In this document: in pieces, positions 24,801 through 35,683 of the stretch
Position numbering within the stretch: the stretch's first letter is position 1
Layout: each line of letters begins with the position of its first letter
NCBI GenBank assembly: GCA_963681505.1
Contig: OY811980.1
Location: 6,953,572 to 7,017,571 of the forward strand
Length of the DNA stretch: 64,000 nucleotides
Direction: 5' to 3'
Origin: Eunapius fragilis
Lineage: Eukaryota; Porifera; Demospongiae; Spongillida; Spongillidae
The notes under the pieces: generated by a model
What the model was told of the DNA's origin: nothing
Seen by the model: only the letters and a program-made list of their open reading frames with translations
Databases searched by the model: none
Made by a program: the position numbers and the translations under genes

Positions 24801-27800
24801 ACCCCCCAGGGATTATGGCACACTCAAGGTTGATCGTCAACTCTGCAGCATAGCAATATTTGTAGCCCCCATTCCATCATTCCACAATATGCAAGGATTC
24901 GTTTCTTAGCACCCCTTCGTGCACGATCATTTCATATCTCCCATAGGTCAACCTAGGATCACCTGGAATCAGAATGAACTGTTTGTGATGGCTGCCAACA
25001 ATAGCCTGTGGTCTCTCGCAGCAGTACAAAACAGAGTGAGCACATCCAACCAATCAGCATACATGAAACCTCTGGTGTGTGAGGGTATAACAGGTGGACA
25101 GTGGTATCAACCAAATGGAACCCTGTTTCCACTAGCAACACCAGACTCTGTAACCATGGGAGGGTTGGGTCAACGAAATGTGTCACGAGGAGTAGAGCTG
25201 TATCGTGGAACTCCTTCTGACTTCCCACATGGTGTTCAATGTTGTACCAATACCACCATCACACTCTGTGTTGGAATGTACACTGATCTCACACTAGCAG
25301 CATCATCAGGCATAAATGGAACTACTAGCTATAATCTCTCTGTAGCAGCCACTTGTAAGTAGAGAAGAAAGTACATCACATGTGTTATGGAAGTGTTGAC
25401 TCTCCCACAGATGGTCCTAACATCACAGGAGGTGTCCAATTTCAGCTGTTGACACCTACGAATGTTGATCCATCAGTGTTCCAGTTGACCTGCACCAGCA
25501 CTAGTTCTCCTCCTACAACTGTGCAGTGGACCATCAATGGAATTCCAGTGAATGGTGGTAACTATACTTCCTCTCAGATAGTGACAGATCGACCAACATC
25601 TACTTACAACAACACCCTGACTGTGACTGGGAGAGCACCTTGGATGTACACATGCAATGTCACCACTCTAACCTCTCCCCTAATCAGCTGCACTTCACCA
25701 CAAATGTGTAATACAGGGCCTATTCTTAGTCAAAGATCCACTACCTCATCCCTCAATGTATCAAGTAAGCACTGCCTATGAAGAGTGTCTTGTACCTACA
25801 GACATGTACCTCTCTATACAGGTCCTCCTGCCCCACCCACTGGTGTCACTGCTGTGCAGTCTGGTCCCACATCTGTCAGTGTCTCTTGGACTGCACCCAC
25901 CTCTGGTGGTCCAGTGAGCAGATATGATATCTACTATGCTGCTAATGGGGTCCCAAGTACAAGTGGTGGTTCAACCACTTCTACCTCTTATGTCCTAACC
26001 AACCTTCAAGTTGGGGTTCAGTACAACATCTCTGTCATAGCTATGGGCACTTATATACCATCTCAGAGTGGTATGTTTTATTAACCATGTTGGTTAGCTG
26101 AAGTAAATGTTAATGTAATGGCAGGGTGATGCCCTGGGGGTAGGGCAGGGTTATTAAATATCAATTTGTGTTGTGGTATAACAGAAGTAATTTATGGTGT
26201 GTGTAAATGTTTTGAACATTAGGATGTTGAATTATAAATTCCAAGTGTGTTGTCCCTTATGGAATGAGACCCCCATACTTCTCAACTGTGGATGGCCACC
26301 TTGCATATCCCAGTATACCTCTGATTATCCCTGCTTATCCTTGAATATACTTCTCTATATTCATTTTGTTTTACTTGGTATTTTGGTATGTCCACCACAG
26401 TTACTACAAACAGTACCTTGGTGTTCATCTCTGGTGGCTACCCTCTTCATACAACTACCACCTTCTCCCAACCTACAAGTGCTGTCCCCTCCTCCTCTCC
26501 TACCTCCTCCTCCTCCTCCTCCTCCTCCTCCTCCTCCTCCTCCTCCTCCTCCAACGGTGGTATAATTGGTGGGATCATTGGAGCACTGGTGGTTGTGGTG
26601 TTGATTATCATCATTGTTACCATAGCAATACTCCTCCTGAGGTAGGCTACCCAGCAGTACGTATAATTCATTACCATTGTCCACAGATGTAGGGAAAATG
26701 GAGCTACCAAACCAGAAGCAGTCTATGACATGGATGAGAAGTATTAATGACCCGTATTAAAAACACCATTATTGTTAATAATAACATCATTAACAGCATA
26801 GCCATGAATACACTGCACTGACTATAAGGGACTATTTAGCTATGAGCAACCCTCTATGCAAACTAATAGTTGGCAGCGTTTATATTTTTTTCCATATGAA
26901 ATAGTTGGTACTGTAACCTGTATCAACATTTAGGAAGTGTTAATTAACTCATCATACCATGACCATCACCTCCTACCATGACCATTACCTCTTCATACCA
27001 TGACCATCACCTCCTCATACCATGACCATCACCTCCTCATACCATGACCATCATCTCTTCATACCATGACCATCACCTCCTCATATCATGACCATCACCT
27101 CCTCATGCCATGACCATCACATCCTCATACCATGACCATCACCTCCTCATGCCATGACCATCACATCCTCATACCATGGCCATCACCTTCTCATACCATG
27201 ACTATCACTCTCCTTAGACATTGTGCTCATAAGTCTGAAGCAGGGACCTGTGAAGCTGTGGGTGACAAGAAGTAAGCTCACATACACACCCCCACCGTTC
27301 TACTTTCCTCTCATGTTATTTCTTTAGCCATTACTGTACCATTCCCTTCCATCCTCCTATTCCTTCCTTCCCTTCACACTCCTTTCCTGTAAGTGTTGAA
27401 GGTGTTAGTTATGTGTGTTGGTTGCTTTCAGAAAAGACCCTCCCACCAAATCATCAAGTCCCCAGACCATGGTTTGCTCCCGCAATGATGTAGATCATCA
27501 ATATCTGAACATTACAAAAACAGGTATCCTCCTCCCCTCCCCTTCCCTCTCCTCCACCTCCACCTCTCACCAACACCTCTCATTCCCTTCCATTTACTTC
27601 CATTCTTTACCCTCCAGCCTGGTCCACTTTCTCTCTCCTCCCTCTTCTCTCCTCCTTCTCTTCCTTCCTTTCCTTAAGCCTTTCCTATTCCCTGTTTCTT
27701 CTCTCCCTCATTCAGTCCCCTCCCCCTGCCTCCTTGCCCCTCCCCTCCCTCCCTCCCTCCCTCTCCTTCCCTTCTCTCACCAATATCTCCTCTCGTACCA

Positions 27801-30800
27801 GCTCCCACCATTAAGGAGTTCCCCTCTAACCATGATGTGGTGGATGGGGAGGAGGTGGTCTTCAATGTTCGTGTCACAGGATACCCAAGGCCCTCCTTCA
27901 CCTGGTACCATAATGGGACCAAGGTCACCACAGACCACTCCCTCACCATTGGGGAGGATGGAAGCCTTGTCATCCACACAGCAGAGATGGAACAAGCTGG
28001 TGTGTATGAACTGGAGGTGGCCAATGAACTAGGTGTGGACAGACGTAAAGTGTCCCTTGGTGTGTACGGCAGTGAGATAGAGCTGCCTGGGGACTACCAG
28101 ATGACCATACCAATAATACCATTGGCCAAGTTTGGACAACATGTATCAAAGAATCACGAGAAAAACAATGCTGGGTTCAACAATCAGTACAGGGTGAGTG
28201 GGTGTGGCTATCTCCATGGTAACAAGAGGGTTTTAACCCTTATGTGCCCTTAATTAGTCTCTGGAGTCCAGTACGAAACGTCCCTCCACTGTGGCCACTA
28301 GTGCTGATAATAAGACACTCAACAGATTTGCCAACATTGTGCCCTGTGAGTTTGGGGTGTAGGGACTGGGGATGAGGGATCACGTGCCACACCCTCATGC
28401 CTACAGATGATGAGAATCTAATCCAGCTCTCTCCAATGGAGGGCCAACAAGACTGTCAGAGGAGCTACATCAATGCTTCTTTCATTTCTGTGAGCACTTG
28501 AATTGATGGTGTTCCATGAACCACAAGATGTGTTCCTTCTTAACAGGGATACTCAGGGCCAAAGAAGTTCATAGCCACTCAAGGTAGCTCACCTCTCGTG
28601 AAGCATGTGACCTCTTACCTCCTCCATCTTTCCCCCTCTCTCCAAGGTCCTCTTCCACCTACTATTGTGGACTTCTGGAGGCTGGTGTGGCAGGAGGGTG
28701 TGCCTTCCATCGTCATGGTGACCAGCATCAAGGAGGATGGCAAGATCAAGTGTCAGCAGTACTGGCCAGAGTCAGGCCATCAGAAGTATGGTCCCTTCAC
28801 TGTAGCCACCACTGAGAATAAGGAATTTGCAGACTATGTCATCAGGGTCTTTGAAGTGTCTGTGAGTTTTAGTGGGCAACTGATGTTCAGTATACTGTGG
28901 GATACTGTGGGATACTGTGGGATACTGTGGGTGTGGGATACTATAGGGGTGAACCATGACAATAGGTGTGGGCACTAGAATGACCTGTGTTCATTTTGTT
29001 GTGTCCCTACTACATGCATACTATTAGTTTGCTCAGGATACTGTGGGATACTACTAGTATCTGCAATGTATAGCAAAAGCCTGGATGGTTGGAATCTGCT
29101 AGCAATATACAGTAACTCAATATACTGTACCTACATGTAGCTACATGGTTTACTGAGGGTCGATAGAGCTCATACATTGTTGTGTGGTCCCCAGCCCACC
29201 CTCTAATGCATATTGGTGGGCTTCAAATAGAATTGTACTCCTAATTCATTAGCATTAGTGTGTACAAGCGTTGCTATGATAACAATAATAGTTAGTGCAG
29301 TATGGGCTGGGTAACTTGTAGTCGTTTGTTCACAATCATGGCAAAGCCAATATTTAAGATAGACTAGCTGCTCTAAAATAGTTTTGTTATCACATGCATA
29401 TAGCAACACTTATTAGTACACACCAATGCTAATGAACAAGGTGGGTGCAGCACTGGAGACCACTAAGATAGCATCAGTGTGGGTAACACTGTCACCACTA
29501 AGTAAGCAATGTGGCATGGTCCCCAGTCCTTCCACCCTCTCATCCTCCTCCCGTAGCTGTCAGGGTCAGATGTACCCAAAAGGAAGGTGATCCAGTATCA
29601 CTTCACTGGCTGGCCTGACCATGGGGTACCAGAGTATGCCACCTCCCTCTTGGCCTTCCACAGGAAGGTCAAGTCCCAACATGATGGGGGCAGGGGACCC
29701 CTCTTGGTACACTGCAGGTGGGTGAGGGGAGGAGGGAGAGGGGTGTCATGGTGACCCCTGAGACCCTGCAGTGCTGGTGTGGGGCGCACGGGAACACTGA
29801 TTGCGATAGACACAGTCCTGGAGCAGGTAGAGAAGGAGGGAATGGTGGACATAGCTGGTACCATCAGGAAGATGAGACGACAGAGGATGAAGATGGTTCA
29901 GACACCTGTAGGTCACCTCCTGTAGCCCCTCCCACCCCTCTCTCATGCCCCTCCCACTTCCTCTATCATAGGATCAGTACATATTTCTCCATGATGCCAT
30001 TCTGGAGTCAGTGATGTGTGGGAACACTCAGGTCCAGGTCTCAGATATCCATGTCTCTCTGAACTCATTCCAAACCAAGGATCCTGTGTCAAATAAAACT
30101 GGACTGGAATCTCAGTTTGAAGTACTTGTGACATTCCATCTCTGATGTGATTGATTGATCAATTCATCATCTGTATACCTGTGCAGGTCCTGGGACAAGT
30201 GTCCCCTGATCCCACATCAGTCAGCAGAGATGTTGCCATGGAGGACACAGGAAAGAACCGCAGTATGGACTATCTCCCCCGTGAGTAGGGAGGGGGGAGA
30301 GGGAGAGAAAGGAGGCAGTGTGGGGAGGGAGGGAGGTAGAAGGAAGAGGAGGAGAGGGATGAGGAAATGGCCTGGCCAGTGTGTTAGATTTTCATCATGT
30401 GCACATTCTCTCTGTGTGCAGCTGACAGGTCTCGTGTTATCCTCAAACAGGAATATCCTGATTACATCAATGCCTGCTTCGTTAACGTAAGTACTGGTTA
30501 TTGCCTGTCATTAAGGTTAGGGTTGCCATGACTACATTGCTCCTCCCACCCCAGGGATACAAGCAACAGAAGGCCTTCATTATAGCCCAAGGTCCCTTGA
30601 AGTCCACATGTAGAGACTTCTGGAAGATGGTGTCTGACAGGAAATGTGGAGCCATTGTCATGTTATCCCAGCTCCTGGAGGAGGGGAAGGTGGGTGGAGC
30701 CTGAACTGGTGCCCAGACCATTATCAGTCCCATGTGGTATAAAGGAGGTATGTCACCAGTACTGGCCAGACCAAGGGATAGAGAGCTATGGGGAGTTCAC

Positions 30801-31471
30801 CATAGAGAGTGGAGGGCAGGAGGTCCATGATGGCTACACCACAAGGACACTGTACCTGGCTGCTGCCAAGGTGGGTGTGGCCACTGTTGATATGCTGGCT
30901 GTGTGTATGTGTGTGTATGTGTGTCATTGTGTGTAGAGGTGTATGGTCCTCTGTGATAAACATCTGCAGAGTACACAAAAACATCAAGTGACCCAGTTCC
31001 ACATCACCAACTGGACACCTGATGGGGTGTGTGCTAACCTTGCCACCATCACTGATGTCATTGAAGAGGTGGACAAGGTGCAGAGAGGGACTGGGAACCA
31101 CCCCATTGTGGTGCACTGCAGGTACCTCCTCCCATCCCAACCATAGCCCCCTTTGGATCATGTGAGTTCACATGATGCTTCCTCCTCCCCCTTCCAGTGA
31201 CACAGTGGGAAGGTCTGGTATGTTCTGTGCCATCACCATGGTGACCCAGCAGTGTAAAGCAGAAAGAGTGGTGGGTGTGTTCCAGACAGTAAAGGCTATT
31301 CGTACCCATAAGCCTGGAGCTGTGCTCACTGTGGTAAGCTGTACTTGGTACTCTATTGAACCATAGGGTTATCTGTTTATATCTCCATGGATACAGGACC
31401 AGTACCAGCTAATCTTTAAGGTAGTGGTGGTCTTCCTTGATCAGTTCAACCAGTACTCTAACTTCCGATGA
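18886..31471 (+). CDS. receptor copy B: Ig/FN3 receptor protein tyrosine phosphatase with cytosolic Ig domain
   Basis: Twenty-two exons join in phase to 3,486 nt (1,161 aa): 18886-18928, 24947-25354, 25411-25764, 25822-26070, 26401-26641, 27218-27271, 27432-27523, 27802-28193, 28258-28345, 28407-28489, 28547-28583, 28647-28861, 29557-29717, 29772-29907, 29972-30121, 30187-30280, 30422-30486, 30555-30689, 30745-30870, 30970-31121, 31198-31333, 31397-31471. Order: signal peptide (1-14), Cys-rich N-terminal domain (15-150), Ig (151-268), FN3 (269-351), Ser-rich stalk, TM (about 408-431, [18 protein letters not shown]), linker, I-set Ig lacking both disulfide cysteines (about 481-572), PTP D1 (WPD D773, [10 protein letters not shown] with Cys805), PTP D2 (Cys1091 in [15 protein letters not shown] instead of WPD). 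D1 should hydrolyse phosphotyrosine; D2 looks weak or inactive. Intron 1 holds a Ty3-type element. Joining the ectodomain and PTP parts into one transcript is inferred from phase; they could be two genes. Confidence 0.85.
19574..19762 (-). repeat. putative 3' LTR of the Ty3-type element
   Basis: Its outer 40 bp equal the sequence next to the primer-binding site. The inner end is set by a purine-rich tract (GAAGAGAGGG on the minus strand) followed by TGACGAG. The length, about 189 bp, is an estimate, as the other LTR is incomplete. Confidence 0.6.
19778..22714 (-). CDS. pol: pol: reverse transcriptase, RNase H and integrase of the Ty3-type element
   Basis: One open frame of 978 aa. The RT has [36 protein letters not shown] and the YIDD active site. 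RNase H has [14 protein letters not shown] and RHYLLG. Integrase has the HHCC finger (H...H...[11 protein letters not shown]), IAIDIL and [10 protein letters not shown] for the first two catalytic acids, and [10 protein letters not shown] with the third. The C-terminus has a GPY-like fold region but no chromodomain that I recognise. The intact length suggests recent activity. Confidence 0.95.
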   Translation of the reverse strand: MESRERERRAKVCTVASLEDPVADEADECAIPIFNELAEAEFPGYIKSCFEETVQQARDRFVKTPGQTTLACHQINTVGPPARVPPRRIPAHFQQEVQEQMNDMLRKGIIVESSSVWLAPAVYTRKKTGEIRLCVDYREVNKRTSKDAYPLPLIDEVQDRLSGATIFSKLDLQCGYWQVPVDPKDQEKTAFSPGPGMGLFQFTRMPFGLCGAPSTFQRLMDVVMRGLPFVTTYIDDVLIHSVSEEMHKSHLEQAFQRLREAGLTLRGSKCQIGMAQVTYLGHTFSREGMSPDRSKVEAVVNWPQPKDEAEVRQFLGLASYYRKYFDRFADIAAPLHQLTQKDTPFQWTQACEESFQRLKASLTEAPVLAYPRFDKLSSTMVLQTDASNVGLGAVLEQDQRVIGYASRTLTKAEANYSVTQRECLAIVWAMKQFRHYLLGRIFQLMADHAPLQWLGEQKMEGLLCRWALAIQEFSFEIVYRKGSTNGNADALSRRRGPDMETRYTALTTVHASFTAEEIRQAQQQDETIQQLYKALQSEQRHPHRHWKQPPLRRYAQFWPQLVTVDGIVCRKYQPGPTSETIVVPVLPETLHQQALSMSHDSPAAGHQGTLKILERIRREAYWVNMAQDVDRHCRECATCQKSKLPMPVRSPLTNIPVGSPWQMIAIDILEVPVSTKNNRYLLVIQDYFTKWADARPLPDQTAIRITAELVKLFCTYGVPEIVHSDLGRNFESSIVQSTLDAFGVKKSHTTPYHPQGDGMVERFNRSLLQLLRTYVERQEDWEQYLPLALYAYRTATHTSTGVSPFMLMYGRHHQSNMLTPPRGYEATSYQAVLQAKMAELQDLVEAHIAESASRQKVDYDRHSAERQFKSGDLVWLSVPTAGKLDPRWEGNWTVRSTKSSVTVEITDGERTKVVHTNRLHRRTLPAVKSQLAPHSATPADSSTQPWEPPGVDHFEQLTSQAERRYPLRERHAPERLGY
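22669..23448 (-). CDS. protease region of the Ty3-type element, with in-frame insertion
   Basis: The aspartic protease motif [13 protein letters not shown] lies near 23060-23095, followed by [14 protein letters not shown]. Upstream of the active site about 92 codons derive from the inverted-repeat insertion 23101-23376 ([10 protein letters not shown] repeats). The end overlaps the pol frame start by about 45 bp. Confidence 0.8.
   Translation of the reverse strand: MFVASIRSGASIVNGLVGGMTVEIPSKKFLDKIPAQDLDQLAQDLDQLAQDLAQFAQDLPKILPKVPRLCRPISGQDLGQDLTQDMARSQPPGKILASCQDLALLGKNLAQELFAGIMLDSGSSVSLIRQDIAKCLNGTTSAGDTPKLRLVSAGGEELPIVNSVKAAVKLRGIVEVPEHSFIVVEQLISQVILGVDFLQQQGLVLDFTTSPVSVTVTRQRKQTPVSTVPKPAPLPEPEMLLQHSIWKAERERGEQRCVL
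23101..23376. mobile_element. 276-bp inverted-repeat insertion inside the retrotransposon
   Basis: CCCAGCAAAAAGTTCTTGG at 23101 and its reverse complement ending at 23376 bound the segment. AAT flanks both sides (23098-23100 and 23377-23379), a possible 3-bp target duplication. The interior is built from copies of the palindrome CCAAGATCTTGG and variants. The length is 92 codons exactly, so the protease frame stays open. Confidence 0.8.
23463..24270 (-). pseudogene. gag of the Ty3-type element, frameshifted
   Basis: It starts [20 protein letters not shown] just after the primer-binding site. The frame breaks in a run of eight A (minus strand, near 24079-24086), and the remainder continues in another frame with the retrotransposon gag domain and one zinc knuckle ([14 protein letters not shown]). 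A single homopolymer indel separates the two parts. It forms the particle core in active elements. Confidence 0.8.
24282..24292 (-). other. primer-binding site, initiator tRNA-Met type
   Basis: On the minus strand TGGTAGCAGAG follows the LTR end (TTACA) after one base. It is complementary to the 3' end of animal initiator tRNA-Met (CTCTGCTACCA). Confidence 0.8.
24334..24946. other. receptor B intron 1, right of the retrotransposon, with 45-bp repeat
   Basis: Three units of about 45 bp (AGCATGAAGCAGTCTTTGAC then CACAAACC...) occupy about 24638-24760. No exon was seen before the acceptor at 24946. Confidence 0.7.
26687..26747 (+). CDS. alternative short-tail exon of receptor B
   Basis: This exon follows the TM exon with a proper acceptor (GTCCACAG) and phase 2. 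It encodes [19 protein letters not shown] and then TAA, giving a 451-aa receptor without phosphatase domains. Copy C has the same exon (37757-37814). The PTP form needs this exon to be skipped, or spliced onward at AA|GTATTA. Confidence 0.7.
26940..27205. repeat. 24-bp minisatellite CATACCATGACCATCACCTC, receptor B
   Basis: About 11 units lie in the intron between the TM exon and the linker exon 27218-27271. The inverted partner gene C has a short array of the same unit at 37500-37565, which supports common descent of both 3' regions. Confidence 0.9.
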
Positions 31472-31615
31472 ATAATGCCCAGATGCTGATATTAGATAAT
31501 AATTTCTCAGTTTGCAGTTCTGGATGCTCATGGATAGAGACTATTCAAAGGTTGATATGTATTTGTGTGAGCAAATGTTTATAACTGACATGCTTTAATC
31601 TGTTGAGTTTGATAT
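31472..31615. other. 3' flank of receptor phosphatase gene
   Basis: This is non-coding sequence after the TGA at 31469-31471 and before the minisatellite. No clear AATAAA signal was seen. Confidence 0.4.
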
Positions 31616-31618
31616 AAT

Positions 31619-34600
31619 TGCTAGTGGTAGCAGGGGAGATGGTACATATCACTGCTAGTGGGGACAGGAGAGATGGTACATATCACTGCTAGTGAGAACA
31701 GGAGAGATGGTACATATCACTGCTAGTGGGGACAGGAGAGACGGTACATATCACTGCTTGTGGGGACAGGAGAGACGGTACATATCACTGCTAGTGGGGA
31801 CAGGAGAGATGGTACATATCACTGCTAGTGGGGACAGGAGAGATGGTACATATCACTGCTAGTGGGGACAGGAGAGACGGTACATATCACTGCTTGTGGG
31901 GACAGGAGAGATGGTACATATCACTGCTAGTGGGGACAGGAGAGATGGTACATACCACTGCTAGTGAGGACAGGAGAGATAGTACATATCACTGCTAGTG
32001 AGGACAGGAGAGATGGTACATATCACTGCTAGTGGGGACAGGAGAGATGGTACATATCACTGGTAGTGGGGACAGGAGAGATGGAACATATCACTGCTGA
32101 TGAGGACAGGGGAGATGGTACATATCACTGATAGTGAGGACAGGGCAGATGGTACATATCACTGCTAGTGGAGACAGGGGAGATGGAACATATCACTGCT
32201 AGTGAGGACAGGAGAGATGGAACATATCACTGCTAGTGGGGACAGGAGAGATGGTACATATCACTGCTAGTGAGGACAGGAGAGATGGAACATATCACTG
32301 CTAGTGAGGACAGGGGAGATGGAACATATCACTGCTAGTGGGGACAGGAGAGATGGTACATATCACTGCTAGTGAGAACAGGAGAGATGGTACATATCAC
32401 TGCTAGTGGGGACAGGGGAGATGTTACATATCACTGCTAGTGAGGACAGGAGAGATGGTACATATCACTGCTAGTGGGGACAGGAGAGACGGTACATATC
32501 ACTGCTTGTGGGGACAGGAGAGATGGAACATATCACTGCTAGTGGGGACAGGAGAGATGGTACATACCACTGCTAGTGAGGACAGGAGAGATAGTACATA
32601 TCACTGCTAGTGAGGACAGGAGAGATGGTACATATCACTGCTAGTGGGGACAGGAGAGATGGTACATATCACTGCTAGTGGGGACAGGAGAGATGGAACA
32701 TATCACTGGTAGTGAGGACAGGAGAGAGGGAACATATCACCGCTAGTGAGGATAGGGGAGATGGTACATATCACTGCTAGTGGGGACAGGAGAGATGGTA
32801 CATATCACTGGTAGTGGGGACAGGAGAGATGGAACATATCACTGCTAGTGGGGACAGGAGAGATGGTACATACCACTGCTAGTGAGGACAGGAGAGATAG
32901 TACATATCACTGCTAGTGAGGACAGGAGAGATGGTACATATCACTGGTAGTGGGGACAGGAGAGATGGTACATATCACTGCTAGTGGGGACAGGAGAGAT
33001 GGTACATACCACTGCTAGTGAGGACAGGAGAGATAGTACATATCACTGCTAGTGAGGACAGGAGAGATGGTACATATCACTGCTAGTGGGGACAGGAGAG
33101 ATGGTACATATCACTGCTAGTGGGGACAGGAGAGATGGAACATATCACTGGTAGTGAGGACAGGAGAGAGGGAACATATCACCGCTAGTGAGGATAGGGG
33201 AGATGGTACATATCACTGCTAGTGGGGACAGGAGAGATGGTACATATCACTGGTAGTGGGGACAGGAGAGATGGAACATATCACTGCTGATGAGGACAGG
33301 GGAGATGGTACATATCACTGCTAGTGGGGACAGGGGAGATGGAACATATCACTGCTAGTGGGGACAGGAGAGATGGTACATATCACTGCTACTGAGGACA
33401 GGGGAGATGGTACATATCACTGGTAGTGGGGACAGGAGAGATGGAACATATCACTGCTGATGAGGACAGGGGAGATGGTACATATCACTGATAGTGAGGA
33501 CAGGGCAGATGGTACATATCACTGCTAGTGGGGACAGGGGAGATGGAACATATCACTGCTAGTGAGGACAGGAGAGATTGAACATATCACTGCTAGTGAG
33601 GACAGGGGAGATGGAACATATCACTGCTAGTGGGGACAGGAGAGATGGTACATATCACTGCTAGTGAGAACAGGAGAGATGGTACATATCACTGCTAGTG
33701 GGGACAGGGGAGATGGTACATATCACTGCTAGTGAGGACAGGAGAGATGGTACATATCACTGCTAGTGGGGACAGGAGAGACGGTACATATCACTGCTTG
33801 TGGGGACAGGAGAGATGGAACATATCACTGCTAGTGGGGACAGGAGAGATGGTACATACCACTGCTAGTGAGGACAGGAGAGATAGTACATATCACTGCT
33901 AGTGAGGACAGGAGAGATGGTACATATCACTGGTAGTGGGGACAGGAGAGATGGTACATATCACTGCTAGTGGGGACAGGAGAGATGGTACATATCACTG
34001 CTAGTGAGAACAGGAGAGATGGTACATATCACTGCTAGTGGGGACAGGGGAGATGGTACATATCACTGCTAGTGAGGACAGGAGAGATGGTACATATCAC
34101 TGCTAGTGGGGACAGGAGAGACGGTACATATCACTGCTTGTGGGGACAGGAGAGATGGAACATATCACTGCTAGTGGGGACAGGAGAGATGGTACATACC
34201 ACTGCTAGTGAGGACAGGAGAGATAGTACATATCACTGCTAGTGAGAACAGGAGAGATGGTACATATCACTGGTAGTGGGGACAGGAGAGATGGTACATA
34301 TCACTGCTAGTGGGGACAGGAGAGATGGTACATACCACTGCTAGTGAGGACAGGAGAGATAGTACATATCACTGCTAGTGAGGACAGGAGAGATGGTACA
34401 TATCACTGCTAGTGGGGACAGGAGAGATGGTACATATCACTGCTAGTGGGGACAGGAGAGATGGAACATATCACTGGTAGTGAGGACAGGAGAGAGGGAA
34501 CATATCACCGCTAGTGAGGATAGGGGAGATGGTACATATCACTGCTAGTGGGGACAGGAGAGATGGTACATGTCACTGCTAGTGAGAACAGGAGAGATGG

Positions 34601-35535
34601 TACATATCACTGCTAGTGGGGACAGGGGAGATGGTACATATCACTGCTAGTGAGGACAGGAGAGATGGTACATATCACTGCTAGTGGGGACAGGAGAGAC
34701 GGTACATATCACTGCTTGTGGGGACAGGAGAGATGGAACATATCACTGCTAGTGGGGACAGGAGAGATGGTACATACCACTGCTAGTGAGGACAGGAGAG
34801 ATAGTACATATCACTGCTAGTGAGAACAGGAGAGATGGTACATATCACTGGTAGTGGGGACAGGAGAGATGGTACATATCACTGCTAGTGGGGACAGGAG
34901 AGATGGTACATACCACTGCTAGTGAGGACAGGAGAGATAGTACATATCACTGCTAGTGAGGACAGGAGAGATGGTACATATCACTGCTAGTGGGGACAGG
35001 AGAGATGGTACATATCACTGCTAGTGGGGACAGGAGAGATGGAACATATCACTGGTAGTGAGGACAGGAGAGAGGGAACATATCACCGCTAGTGAGGATA
35101 GGGGAGATGGTACATATCACTGCTAGTGGGGACAGGAGAGATGGTACATATCACTGGTAGTGGGGACAGGAGAGATGGAACATATCACTGCTGATGAGGA
35201 CAGGGGAGATGGTACATATCACTGCTAGTGGGGACAGGGGAGATGGAACATATCACTGCTAGTGGGGACAGGAGAGATGGTACATATCACTGCTAGTGAG
35301 GACAGGGGAGATGGTACATATCCCTGCTAGTGAGGACAGGAGAGATGGAACATATCACTGCTAGTGAGGACAGGGGAGATGGTACATATCACTGCTAGTG
35401 AGGACAGGGGAGATGGTACATATCACTGCTAGTGGGGACAGGAGAGATGGTACATATCATTGCTAGTGGGGACAGGAGAGATGGTACATATCACTGCTAG
35501 TGGGGACAGGAGAGATGGTACATATCACTGCTCGT
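31619..35535. repeat. 3.9-kb minisatellite, 34-bp unit, about 115 copies
   Basis: The unit reads GGTACATATCACTGCTAGTG then GGGACAGGAGAGAT. Units differ at a few fixed sites (GGTAC/GGAAC, GGGGAC/GAGGAC, GAGAGA/GGGAGA, GCTAGTG/GGTAGTG/GCTTGTG). Blocks of several units recur in the same order, a higher-order pattern. No open frame crosses it. It sits between the convergent receptors B and C. Confidence 0.97.
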
Positions 35536-35648
35536 ACTTATCTTTCTGTGTCCTCACACTCTCCTGGGATGTCACTACTACTTCCTAATGAGGTTTTGTT
35601 GTGTTCCCTTTACTTCTAAGAAGTGCAACTCCGACCAGTTCGGATTCT

Positions 35649-35683
35649 GGGGGGCGGGGGGGGGGGGGGGGGGGGGGGGGGGG
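35649..35683. repeat. poly-G tract
   Basis: A run of about 33 G with a single C near its start. Similar G or C runs are at 1387-1399, 4377-4392 and 12697-12718. These places are prone to length errors. Confidence 0.9.

Noticed and set aside
26361..26710. Gly-rich and Glu-rich minus-strand frames
   Set aside because: Antisense of the TCC repeat that encodes the Ser-rich stalk of receptor B.
31619..35535. CRISPR array (34-bp repeats)
   Set aside because: There are no spacers; units abut directly and vary slightly. The window is eukaryotic.
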